Part shown: in pieces, positions 1 to 11,400 of the stretch
How the letters are laid out: every line of letters begins with the position of its first letter
How positions within the stretch are numbered: position 1 is the stretch's first letter
Assembly: GCA_024760905.1 (NCBI GenBank)
Contig: CM045744.1
Coordinates: 45,890,976 to 45,954,975 of the forward strand
From: Plotosus lineatus
Lineage: Eukaryota > Chordata > Actinopteri > Siluriformes > Plotosidae
DNA length: 64,000 nucleotides
Direction: 5' to 3'
The notes under the pieces: model-generated
Database searches by the model: none
The model's input: the letters and a program-made list of their open reading frames with translations, nothing else
Told to the model about the DNA's origin: nothing
Made by a program: the position numbers and the translations under genes

Positions 1-556
1 GTTCGGATCCGGACGGCCAAATGTAAGGTGGGGAAAAAAAAAACGCAAGTTGTTACTGTACTAGTATGTTCCAGTGATGTTTGACGTTTATACTGTACTA
101 TACATCCATAAATACCAATACCGTATCTCATAAAACACCCCTAAAGTAATTATTATATACATAACATTGTAAAATAATATCAAATAATATCAACATTAAT
201 TTCAAATAAATTAAATTCAAGCAAAATAATTTCAAATAGATACATTTTAATCAAATTCACTCATCAAATACAGCATCAAATATAACCTTTAATATTCTCT
301 ATGATGAGATCTTTCTGCTTGTAAATGATTCACAAGGGTAACACGCGGTGAACTGGGAAGAAGGAGGGGCACGTTCAGTCTGTCGTTTGTAAACAGTTGC
401 CGCGTCATGCGGAAGTAGCGTATTACGTCAGCGTACTACATAGGTACATCTCATACTACAGAGAGCACGCTAAACTGAAAATTTGACTATTATTTTTTTT
501 TACATGTAAAATCGAAAAATACGTAAAACGAATGAACAAAAGTCGAGGAGCGTCTG
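1..556 (-). mobile_element. Tigger-derived MITE, CAGACxCTCCCC family, minus orientation
   Basis: The reverse complement starts CAGACGCTCCTCGACTT at 556, followed outside by TA at 557-558. Internal AT-rich sequence (100-330) matches 30190-30480 and 61020-61300 in reverse. The far end is cut by the window edge. Confidence 0.8.
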
Positions 557-1646
557 TATGCGGAATTGATCTCCAACTTTCTCTTCAACAACAGTCATTA
601 AGATTATTTATACGATTGTGAATACATAATTTCTGGAAAAGGAAAGTGAAATGTCATCTGTGATGTCTAGCAGCATTAGTCTGTTTGTCTTCCTTTCGGC
701 TTTTTCCCTTTTTACTCGGGAGTCGCCACAGTGAATCATCTGATTCGCACGTTTGATTTGGCAGAGGTTTTTACGTCGGATGCCCTTCCTGACACAACCC
801 TTTTTAGCAAGGGACAGAAACACGCTGACGACTTTGCACCCTACTCTTTACAAAACTCAGCAATGGTTCTTTTACATGCCTCACACCATAGACAGTGACA
901 GACATGGCCCGCTTTTGATAACCCAGTTAGCCGCACTGGGGGGGACAGTGACAACCTCGTGGAGAGTGGGACTCGAAACCCAAACCTTTGGATCAGCGAT
1001 CCAGTGCCCTATACCACTAGACCACCACTGTCCCTTTCTAGCAGCATTAGTATAGATGGTAAATTCGACACAAGAATTTGGCGTTGAAGATGCCGGAATG
1101 CTTGGCGTTCTTGAAGATTATTCCGCCTGTGAGTATTTTTCTCTGCATGCAAAATTCAATTATGGAATTTTTTGGATTATTTGATTTGTATGTAATCTTG
1201 TCTGGACTGGACATGCTGGATCGTGGGTTGTTTAGTTTTGTACCAAAATTGGTCAAGACCTGAAAAATACTTAAGTTTCATTCCTTTTACACATGAACAA
1301 ACTGATGATGATGATGATGATGGCAGCTGTGTTCATGAAGATTTTGATTTGATAAAGATGAGGCATCTGTTAATAAAAGTGTTTTTGGGATAGGATGTGA
1401 TCCTTTCTGCTGAGCAGGATATAGATGAAGATGATAATGCTGAGGGCAGAGTCGATGAAGCTTACTTATGTAACGAGATCAGAGAGTTTTGTTATATGGT
1501 TATCTTATATATATAGTTTTCATAATTTCAGTGTGATTGTTTAAACCCGACAGTGTTTTTTTCAATCAGTATCATTTGAAGGCATTTGAACCTTTATATA
1601 ATGTTCGAAAAGATACATACTGATATTATTGGAAAAAACAGAAATG

Positions 1647-1677
<31 letters not shown>

Positions 1678-2198
1678 ATTTTTTGTTAATTTTTGGGGCT
1701 TACCACGGTGACTGATAAGTTTAAAAGGGGTGTGTCAGATAAAATGAGGATGATTTCTCTCATCTCCTCTTCCTAAAACTCTTCCTAGACATGTTTTCTA
1801 AAATTTTATATGGCTGAGGTGCATAAAAATGTTTGGTTGCTAAGGACTAATGATGTTGGAAGAAGTGCAATTTTTGTGCTCATTTTTCTCTAAAACGTCA
1901 TTTGTAATTTTTAGTTGAATGCTGACACAAGAAATGGCATAGCTCGCTCAGTTTTCAAGGTATTGACAAACATTTTACTGCATTTTTGCAGCTTTGGGCC
2001 TGCTCCATCTGATCGTGTAAAAATCTCATTTTTGGACACAAGATCCTACTTTGGGTGGAGTGGTTCACAAATGTTATGCTTTCATCAACATGAAGGTACT
2101 TCTCTTCCATCACTTACCATTAGTGACCATGAAGCACACCTTCCCGAGGAAATAATCTACACTCAGGTGACCGAGGGAACTCTCCAATACCTGAACAC

Positions 2199-2234
<36 letters not shown>

Positions 2235-2343
2235 AATAGATAAACTAAATATATCAATCAATGTTCGGGTTTGACTACAGCTGTACAACCAGAACTATGA
2301 GACAGGAAAAAACAGGTCTGAGAACAGAGAGTGAGTGAGGTAC
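35..2343. other. Stretch left of cenpm exon 3: MITE, SINE, then unassigned DNA
   Basis: Beyond the MITE (to 556) and the SINE (687-1034), 1035-2343 has a (GAT)n run (1303-1322), an A-run (1649-1674) and (CA)n (2204-2230). I searched the minus strand for further cenpm exons here and found none. Nothing else is recognised. Confidence 0.6.
687..1034 (-). mobile_element. tRNA-derived SINE with RTE-like 3' tail
   Basis: On the minus strand it starts GGGACAGTGGTGGTCTAGTG with A/B-box-like spacing (B box TTTCGAGTCCC). It ends with GGCGACTCCCGAGTAAAAAG and AAGCCGAAAGGAAGAC, resembling the RTE LINE 3' end. The middle has the AGGAAGGGCATCCGACGTAAAA block shared with the LINE leader. Confidence 0.8.
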
Positions 2344-2442
2344 CTGCGCTCAGACAGGAGGTTCACTATAAACACCACCAAGTCCACACGGGGTCGCGTC
2401 TCGTTGTTCTCCACAGGGAGAGGCAGTCGACAGGCCAGCCGT
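2344..2442 (-). CDS. cenpm: cenpm coding exon 3
   Basis: 99 nt entered in phase 2 and left in phase 2 (GTACCT donor). The residues RLACRLPLPVENNETRPRVD and LVVFIVNLLSER match the LPLP...RPRIDLIVFVVNL segment of CENP-M. This segment is the central beta strand of its small-G-protein-like fold. Confidence 0.82.
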
Positions 2443-5400
2443 CTGAAAACCAGTCCGGATTTAATATCATGACCTGGTTAAACTTCGAGCTTTAATCAAA
2501 ACATTAATCATTACAGGGGCAGTGGTGGCGTGGTGGTAAGGTGCTGGATCACTGATGCCAAGGTTGGAGATCCAAGCCCCACTCTCAACAGGTTGTCACT
2601 GTCCCCCCAGTGCACTAACTGAGTTATCAAAGGCTGGCTGTGTCTCTCACTGTCTATGGTATGAGGTTCATGTAAAAGAACCATTTCTGACTTTCGACAA
2701 GAGGTGCTGCAAATCCGTCAGCGTGTTTCTGCACTGCGATAGCCTGGAGAGCCATCCGGGGTGCACTCTGCCCTTGTCCGGAGTCAGCTGAGATGGGCAC
2801 CAGCTTCCCCACGACCCCAATTAGGATTAAGCAGTTACAGAAAATGAAAGAATTAATCATTGCCACCAATTGATCCCACTATTGGGGTCATGGGAAATCA
2901 GAACCTGGAGAACTGGAAGTTAGCTTGAAGTCTTTGGACTTTCGAACCTGCCGTGAGGCTTACGTGCTAAGCACCACCCCACCCTGCGGCCCAACAATTA
3001 TTACCATGAAATTCCTCATCGTTCCACCAGAGGGCAGCAACCAATTTCAAGGAAACTATTTAAAACTTAGAGATTTCAAGTTAGAAACCAAAGAGAAGAT
3101 TTATGGATGCGGTGAAGGCGGACATGAAGGTCGTTGGAGTAAGAGTAGAAGATGCAGAGGATAGGGAGAGATGGAGGCAGATCATTTGCTGTGGCGACCC
3201 CTGAAGGGAACAGCCGGAAGGAAAAGAAGAAGATGATTTCAAGTTAGAAGACCAATGCCTAAACTAACCATTTTATGCCCTGCAGATTTCCGAATGCATG
3301 GTAAGCCATTATTTGGCCTTCTGTGACCTCAAAATTTATTCATGTCTCCCTCAGCAAAAATGAATTTGACACATTGATCGAACACACTGTTATTAAGCAA
3401 ATATAAACAACAACTGATAAACAGGGACAATGGCGACTCAGTGGTTAAGGCTGAGGATTAGGGATCAAAGGGGATCAAAGGTTAGGGGTTCGAGCCCCCC
3501 ATACCACCATGCTGCCACTGTTGGGCCCTGGAGCATAACACTTAATGCACAACTGTCCAGCTCACAGCAAGAAGGTCCTGGGTTGGGTGGCTTGGGATGT
3601 TTTCCCTGTGCAGGTTTAAGCACTTTGGTTTCCTCCCACAGTCCAAAAAAAAAACCCCAATGCACAGTTGGCTGACTGACTGTTCGATATCACCCAAGTG
3701 TGAATGGTTGTGTATTTGATGGCACTGTGATGGCCTTGTGAGCTGTTCAGGGTGTATCACACTTTTACCCATAAAGGCATCTGCTTCATACATGGGCATG
3801 GTGCCGACCGTTTCCTCATATCACCCACCCTCTCCGTCGTACATTGATCGGCCATCAATAGGCTTCCGAAGATGTCTCCCACCTCACTTAAGTCCTGCGC
3901 CCACCATCTTGTGAGTCAGCAGAGTCATTCAACTATAAACAAACTGAAGCTATGATACACATACAGGCGGGACAGTAGGCCCTTGACTATTCGCAATTTT
4001 GCACTCAGTTTGCGTATTTGCGGATTGCCGAACAACTGTCACGTGATTAAAATTCAGCCAATGGCTGTCCTTCCTGTTGATTGGTTGAGATGATGTAACG
4101 CCCCTTTTTCCTCATTCATGCACACTTTGTGCCAGTGCTTTTTAAGTGTGTGTTTTTAATTACTGTTAACCTCCATCATGCTGCCCAAACGCTGCGCACC
4201 TCCTCAGACTTCTGGTATGGTGCCAAAGCGCCAGAAAAAGGTATGAACTGCATGAAAAAGTAAAACTGCTTGATATGATTCAGGAAGGAAAACGTTTTGC
4301 TGCACAAGTGCTAAGAAGGTGAATGTTGTATGAAGCAAGGTCATCATCAGATTAGAACCTGCCTTAGTATTCTGGATACTTCTAGCTATGTACACGTACA
4401 CACACGTACACACACGTACACACACGTAGGCTGTATAATGTTTGTATTTCATTAGCAATAAATGTCACAGTAAAAAAATTAAGTTTTCCTGAATCGTTAC
4501 TAAATTTTACTACATTAATACTGTATGAATGAGTAAGACTGTCTATAGAATGTGTTTGAGAAGCATATTTTAGTGCATGTGATAGATACATAGTATTTTA
4601 CTTATGGTTGGCCATTTGCTCATGTAATATGATACATGGTAGGGACGTCCTTGACAATCGGAATAGCGTCGATATAATTATGTTGATCTATAATCGATAC
4701 CTATAAAAGAGATATCGATACTGCAAATGTTATATAAAATTCATCTTATATTAAATTTCATACAAAGCTGTTTTAATTTAAATAACACTAGAGCAAGCGG
4801 TATCTTTTAATAAATAAAATAATGTACGAAAACAGGTAAATGTACGAAAACACGTTATATAGGCTCAGTCGAAAACCAGCTGAGCGTAATGCCGAGTGTT
4901 AGTCCAAGTGTCCTGTGTTCATGACAGTGTCTGTAGTAAATGCCATTTTCAATGACACCCCTAGTAAATGGTACGTCCCGTCTCGCTGCATAGTAAATGG
5001 TACATCCCGCCTCTCTGTATGGTAAATGGTACGTCCCGCCTCTCTGTATGGTAAATGGTACGTCCCGCCTCTCTGTATGGTAAATGGTACGTCCCGCCTC
5101 CCTGTGGGTCAAATGGGTGTTGTGATGCACAAAGTGTGGTAGTTGTGGTCGTAGTGGTAGTGCTTGTCACCTCTCGCTTTCAACTAACACAGCTGGCTAG
5201 CAGCTTGCCTGTGAAAAGGGGAGCCGAGTGAGTCTCTCCCTGCCAGTACATAGCCTCTCCACCATCAAGCCCCATGTTGTGCCTCCTCGCGGCAACACAT
5301 GGTAACTGAGTACCTTGCGGACTCAGGCTGAACTACAGGGGACTCGGAGGAGGTTTGGCCCCCAGACATGCGGCATGCAGGCCCACCAGCGTGTGGACAC

Positions 5401-8400
5401 GCCCTGATGCCCATGACCCAAACCCCCAACTATGGGTTAAATAGTCCCACTGCCTTGTGGATTCCCTTGGTTGGGAGAAGGCTAAAGAGTAAACCCTACA
5501 GAAATCCGGAATGGAGCCCCTAAGGCAGTTGGTCTGAGGATTCCCCTACCTTCTGGCAACTCCTACAGCTACGCTGACACCAAATTGTACTGAATCTTCC
5601 TTTCCTTTGGATGCTATCAACAAGGCCGGGGGGGGGGGGGGGGGGGCATGTCTCACTGGACAGCTACCGCCCGCTCCAAGCTGGGCAGCCCCCAGCCAGT
5701 AAGGTGCTGTCCCACCACAGCTCGCCTGCCTTGCTGGGTGCGTAGCGCTGAGGGACTGACCATCCCGACAAGCAAGCTGTAAATTCTGCACCCAGGCAGA
5801 CAAAAACGGATAAATACGAAGACTCCAGCTCTTCGAATAGAAAGCTGGAATGTACGGACTATGTGTCCTGGACTGACAAGTGATCTTCAGCAAATTGACG
5901 ATGCCCGCAAGACTGCAGTCATCGACCATGAACTGACACGTCTGAATATCGATATTGCTTGTCAACAGGAAACACGTGTGGCTGACAGTAGTACTATCAA
6001 AGAGGCCAACTACACCTTCTACTGGCAGGGCCTGCCACAAGATGACCCGAGGCTGCATGGTGTAGGTTTCGCTGTGAAGAACTCGCTGACTACGGCTATT
6101 GAACCTCCTACCAGTGGATCAGAGAGAATCCTCGCTTTACGCCTGTCTACTACTGCAGGCTTTGTAAATCTCCTCAGCATCTATGCACCAATGCTCAGTT
6201 CCACCCCAGAGGCCAAGAACCAGTTTTACGGGGCTCTGGATGATGCAATTTCCAGGATCCCCAGCACTGAAGGACTTTACCTACTAGGAGACTTCAATGC
6301 TAGAGTGGGCGCCGACTGTGACACCAGGCCTTCCTGCCTTGGTCACCACGGCATAGGCAGGATGAATTAGAATGGACAGCGGTTGTTGGAACTGTGCTGC
6401 CATCATAGCCTGTGTGTAACAAATACATACTTCAAGTGCAAAGACCGCCACAAAGTATCCTGGAGACACCACAGATCTTGCCACTGGCACCAGCTAGACC
6501 TTATCCTCACCATGCGCACGGATCTGAGCAGTGTTCTCCACACTAGAAGTTTCCATAGCGCAGACTGTGACACAGACCACACCCTCGTTAGAAGCAGGAT
6601 AAGGCTGATAACAAAGAGAATCCATCACCCTAAAACTAAAGGCCTCCTACGCATCAACACCTGCTCCTCAAGGGATCCCCAGCGAATTCAACTGTTTCAT
6701 GACACAGTCAAGGAGAAGTTGGCTTTGCAGACTCCAGGCAAAGACATCAACAGCAAGTGGAGCCTCCTGAGAGACACTATCTACACAACAGCCCTCACCG
6801 CATTTGGGAAAAAGGAGCGTCGGCGTGTAGACTGGTACGAGGCTCACTGGGAGGAGATGCAGCCTGTGACAGAAGCCAAGAGGGAAGCCCTCCTATCATA
6901 CAAGCAAAACCCCAGCACCAGTACTCGGGACACCCTCAAAGCTGCACGAAACAAGGCCCAGCAGACAGCCCGCCGCTGTGCAAACGACTTCTGGCTGAAC
7001 CTCTGCAGCAAGATCCAGATGGCAGCTGACACTGGCAACGCAATGGCCATGTACAATGGCATCAAGAAAGCTACTGGCCCAACCACAATTAAGACTGCAC
7101 CCCTCAAGACCAAGACCGGGGAGGTGATCACGGACCAAGGCAAGCAGCTTGAACGCTGGGTGGAACATTACCTGGAGCTGTACGCAACCAAGAATGTGGT
7201 GACCGATGCAGCATTAAATGCCCTGCCAAACTTACCCGTCATGGAGGATCTGGCTTACCTGCCTTCAGTGGATGAACTGGGCAAAGCCATTGATTGTCTG
7301 GCCTGTGGAAAAGCCCCTGGAAAGGATGGCATCCCCCCTGAAGTCTTGAAGAGTGGCAAGCCAGCACTCCTGCAGCACCTCCATGAGCTGCTGTGCTTAT
7401 GCTGGAAGGAAAGGTTCATCCCCAAGGACATGCACGATGCAAACATTGTAACCCTCTACAAAAACAAGGGCGACCGCAGTGACTGTAACAGCTACCGTGG
7501 CATCTCCCTCCTTAGCATCATAGAGAAAGTCTTTGCTCGTATTGTCCTTACTCGCCTTCAGATTCTTGCTTCCCGGGTGTACCCAGAATCGCAGTGTGGT
7601 TTCAGGGCAGGCCGATCCACAGTCGATATGATCCTCTTACTTCGTCAACTGCAAGAGAAGTGTCAGGAGCAGCAGAAGCCCCTGTACATTGCTTTCATAG
7701 ACCTGTCTAAAGCATTCGACCTGGTCAGCAGAAGCGGACTCTTCAGCCTCCTCCAGAAGATTGGATGTCCTCAAAGGTTACTCCAAATCGTGACCTCCTT
7801 TCACGAGGACATGCACAGCACAGTCTGCTTCAATGGTGGGACTTCAGAAGCCTTCCCAGTGAGCAGTGGTGTGAAGCAAGGCTGCATCCTAGCTCTGACA
7901 CTCTTTGGGATATTCTTCTCCATGCTTCTTCAGTATGACTTCTCTGACAGTGAGGAAGGGATCCATAGCCACACCAGATCAGATGGAAAATTGTTTAACA
8001 TAGCTCGACTGCGCGCTAAGACGAAGGTGAGGCAGGTCCTCATCCGCGAGATGCTGTTCGCGGATGACGCTGCACTGACGTCCCACACTGAGGCTGATCT
8101 ACAAGAGCTAGTCAATCGCCTGTCCCATGCCTGTGATGAATTCGGACTGACCATCAGCCTGAAGAAGACAAACATCCTGGCCCAGGGCACAAACACAGTC
8201 CCAAACATCAACATAAATAACACGCAGCTTGAGGTCGTGGACTCCTTCACCTACCTGGGATCCACCATCACCAACACTCTCTCTCTTGACATAGAGATCT
8301 CATGCAGAATCGGGAAAGCCGCCGCAGTGATGTCCAAACTGAACAAGCGTGTATGGAGTAACACCCAGCTAATGGAGAACACCAAGCTATGTGTCTACCA

Positions 8401-11400
8401 GGCCTGTGTACTCAGCACACTCCTTTATGGCAGTGAGGCCTGGTCCACGTACACGTCAGGAAAAGCGGCTCAACAGCTTCCACCTCCGCTGTCTCAGGCG
8501 TCTGCTTCATATAAAATGGCAAGACAAAGTAACCAACGCCGAAGTACTACAGCGTGCTGGCATGCCAAGTCTGCTCGCACTGCTGAGCCAGAGACGACTT
8601 AGGTGGTTGGGTCAAGTACGGCGAATGGACGAGGGGCACATCCCTAAAGACATGATGTATGGAGAGCAGAGTGAGGGCTCCCACCGCACAGGAAGACCAC
8701 AGCTTCGGTACAAGGACGTGTGCAAATGGGACATGAAATTATCTGGCATCAACATCAACACCTGGGAAGGCACTGCTGAAACACGCCAGCTCTGGAAGAC
8801 CACTGTCAACGAGGGGGTCAACAAAGCTGAAACTAACAGAATAACAAGCTAGCTGAGAAAAGAGCAAAGAGGAAAGAAGGGGCAGCCCCCATGGCACCTC
8901 AAACCCCATTTGTATGCAGTAATTGTTTAAGAAACGGTCACTCTAGGGTGGGCCTTTACAGTCACTACCGCAAATGCCTACCAGAGCACTACACCATCGT
9001 CTCTCGAGACGTACGGCTGCCGATGACGACAACGTCCCTGCTTGTGCCGTCAGAGCGCGTGTTTTCAACAGCACGGAACATTTTGAACAAGAAGAGACAC
9101 TTATCACCGGATAATGCAGATATGTGCATCTTCTTGTATCGATACATCAGAAATTTTTTTATCAATATATCGATACCAATAATAGGTTTTCAATGACACC
9201 CCTAATACATGCGGTTTTACTTCCAGGTACAGAACTCGCGGATTATCTTCATTTGCGGGAGGGGCCAGAACCGAACCCCCGCGAAACACAAGAGAGATAG
9301 GTATAGGTGAAGTCTGTTGGGCTTTTACACCCGAGCTATAGTGGCTCATCAGGCTGGTGCTTATCCCCGGTTTCCGTGGCGTGAAGCGACCAGGAGTTCA
9401 ACTCCTCCTGGATGGGACGCTAGTCCATCACAGATTACCTTCCCAGTATATTTTTACTGGAACCCATTTATACTGCTGGGTGAACAGAAGCACACTTGTG
9501 GTTGAGACCTTGCCCAGGAGCAAGTGAGCCCAATGAGGGTCTCAGTGGGATTCAAACTCACAACCTCTCGATCACGAACGCAGCACCCTAACCACTACAC
9601 ATCCAGTGAATCACGAGGGCCTACTGTACCTGTATAAAAGCTCCAATCCAGGTGGAAAAAAGACAACGACATGCCAAAGGTTATAAAACACCAGGGGGTG
9701 CACTCTGAATGCTTATCATGACACAGATATTCCCAGTGCCCCAACTGAGTTATCCAAGACTGTCTGTGCCTCTCACGGTCTATGGTGAGGTTCATGCAAA
9801 AGAACCATTGCTGACGTTAGTAAAGAGGAGATGCACAGCGGTCCACATGCATTGAAGAGGATGAAGAGTGGAAAGGCAGTTGGTCCTGATGACATACAGG
9901 TGGAGGTATGGAAGTGTCTACGAGAGGTAGCAGTAGACTTTCTGACAAGAACATTTAACAAGGTGGTGGAAGAATGGAGGAGAAGTGTGCTGGTGCCCAT
10001 TTTTAAGAACAAGGGAGAGTTGTGGCAACCACAGAGGGATACAGTTGATGAGCCATACGATGAAGTTATGGGAAAGAACAGTGGAAGCTAGACTAAGGGC
10101 AGAGGTCAGCATTTGTGAAAATACTTTGGTTTCATGCCAAGAAAGAGCACCACAGATGCAGTGTTTGCTTTGAGGATGTTGATAGTGAAGTACAGAGAAG
10201 GTCAGAAGGAGCTGCATTGTGCCTTTGTGGATCTGGAGAAAGCATATGACAGGGTGTCGAGAGAGGAACTGTGGTATTGCATGAGCAAGTCTGGAGTGGC
10301 AGAGAAGTATGTTAGAGTGGTGTAGGACATGTATGAGAGATGTAAGACAGTGGTGAGGTGTGCTGTCGGCATGACAGAGGAGTTCAAGGCGGAGGTGGGA
10401 CTGCATCAAGGATCAGCTCTGGGCCCCTTCTTGTTTGCTATGGTAATAGACAGGCTGACAGACGAGGTGAGACAAGAATCTCCATGGACTATGATGTTTG
10501 CAGATGACATTGTGATCTGTAGTAAGAGCAGAGGACAAGTACAGGAAAATCTAGAGAGATGGAGGTACGCCCTGGAAAGGAGAGGAATGAAGGTCAGCTT
10601 CAGTAAGACAGAATACAGTGAATATATTGATAATAGGATGCTGAGGTTGGAACTACCAGGCAGAAGGCCTAGATGAAGACCAAAGAGGAGATTTATGGAT
10701 GTGGTGAAGGAGGACATGAAGGTAATTGGCGTAAGAGAAGAAGATGCAGAGGATAGGGAGAGATGGAGGCAGATGATTTGCTGTGGTGACCCCTGAAGGG
10801 AACAGCCAAAAGAGATTTAACCATTAAATCCATCTAAATGCACTTGCACTGGTCACCAGGTAATTACTCTGTCAGGGTAAGCATTAAAGTCTGTGGCCCA
10901 CTCACTACGTCTCCTTTCATACAGATCGCTGTAGTCTGGCTGCATTCATTCTGCAGACACTTGGCTCTAGAGACGCCACCGGCGGGTTGACGTCGTGTAC
11001 GTTACAGGTTTCATCTGCCCGGTAGATACTTGAGATCATAATTCACATGGTAGAGTGAAAAATAACATAGACCGGTTGCTGGGATAGTGCAATCACTTTG
11101 TTTATAATTGATAGAAGATGCTAACTGCCTGGATCTGGAGAAAGCATATGACAGGGTGCCGAGAGAAGAACTGTGGTATTGTATGAGGAAGTCTGGAGTG
11201 ACAGAGAAGTATGTTAGAGTGGTGCAGGACATGTATGATAGATGTAAGACAGTGGTGAGGTGTGCTGTCGGTGTGACAGAAGAGTTCAAGGTGGAGGTGG
11301 GACTACATCAAGGGTCAGCTCTCAGCCCCTTCTTGTTTGCTATGGTGATGGACAGGCTAACAGATGAGGTTAGACAAGAATCTCCATGGACTATGATGTT

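Larger units (their letters stand above)
5190..9025 (+). mobile_element. APE-type non-LTR retrotransposon (second family), nearly intact
   Basis: One long frame covers endonuclease (WNVRTM, QQETR, LLGDFNARVG, DTDHTLVRSR) and reverse transcriptase (PGKDGIPPEVL, YRGISLLSI, IDLSKAFDLVSR, GVKQGCILA, MLFADDAAL), followed by a C-terminal Cys/His motif (CSNCLRNGHSR...HYRKC). Pieces: 5861-6370, 6383-8602, 8391-8852, 8891 onward. The lesions are few: a TAG at 6368-6370 where the frame otherwise continues, and frameshifts near 8460 and 8842. The GC-rich leader (5190-5820) has a poly-G tract. Sequence and terminal motif differ from the RTE family; I do not assign a clade. It is inserted in a hAT element. 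Confidence 0.88.
4641..9203. mobile_element. ZBED-type hAT DNA transposon, interrupted by a LINE
   Basis: Ends AGGGACGTCC (left) and reverse AGGGGTGTCA (right) fit hAT termini. The flanks share ATACATG, consistent with an 8-bp duplication. The right part encodes a hAT C-terminal dimerisation domain (VPSERVFSTARNILNKKRHL, SPDNADMCIFL; 9035-9150). The left part (4641-4963) holds a TCGATA-rich subterminal segment. An internal copy of the terminal word CAATGACACCCCTA occurs at 4949-4964. Confidence 0.8.
3973..9626. mobile_element. Tigger-like (pogo) DNA transposon copy X1, interrupted
   Basis: The terminal inverted repeats begin CAGTAGGCCCT at 3973 and at 9626 (reverse). Near the left end, 4244-4318 holds a broken helix-turn-helix (EKVKLLDMIQEGKRFAA) preceded by an MLPKRCAPPQTSG-like start at 4179, as in Tigger/CENP-B-like transposases. 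The interior is displaced by a hAT (4641-9203) and a SINE (about 9317-9605). It lies in cenpm intron 2. Confidence 0.8.

Noticed and set aside
2519..2590. Possible tRNA gene
   Set aside because: A and B boxes are recognisable, but there is no proper cloverleaf or anticodon arm and the sequence recurs with a SINE body. It is a SINE head.
4963..5108. CRISPR-like array of 29-bp repeats
   Set aside because: Units are directly contiguous with no unique spacers, in a eukaryotic transposon context. It is a minisatellite.
10815..11112. Possible missing exon on the minus strand (short open peptide QPDYSDLYERRRSEWATDFN)
   Set aside because: It has no consistent splice junctions or phase with cenpm exons 2 and 3, which already join directly; no family recognised.
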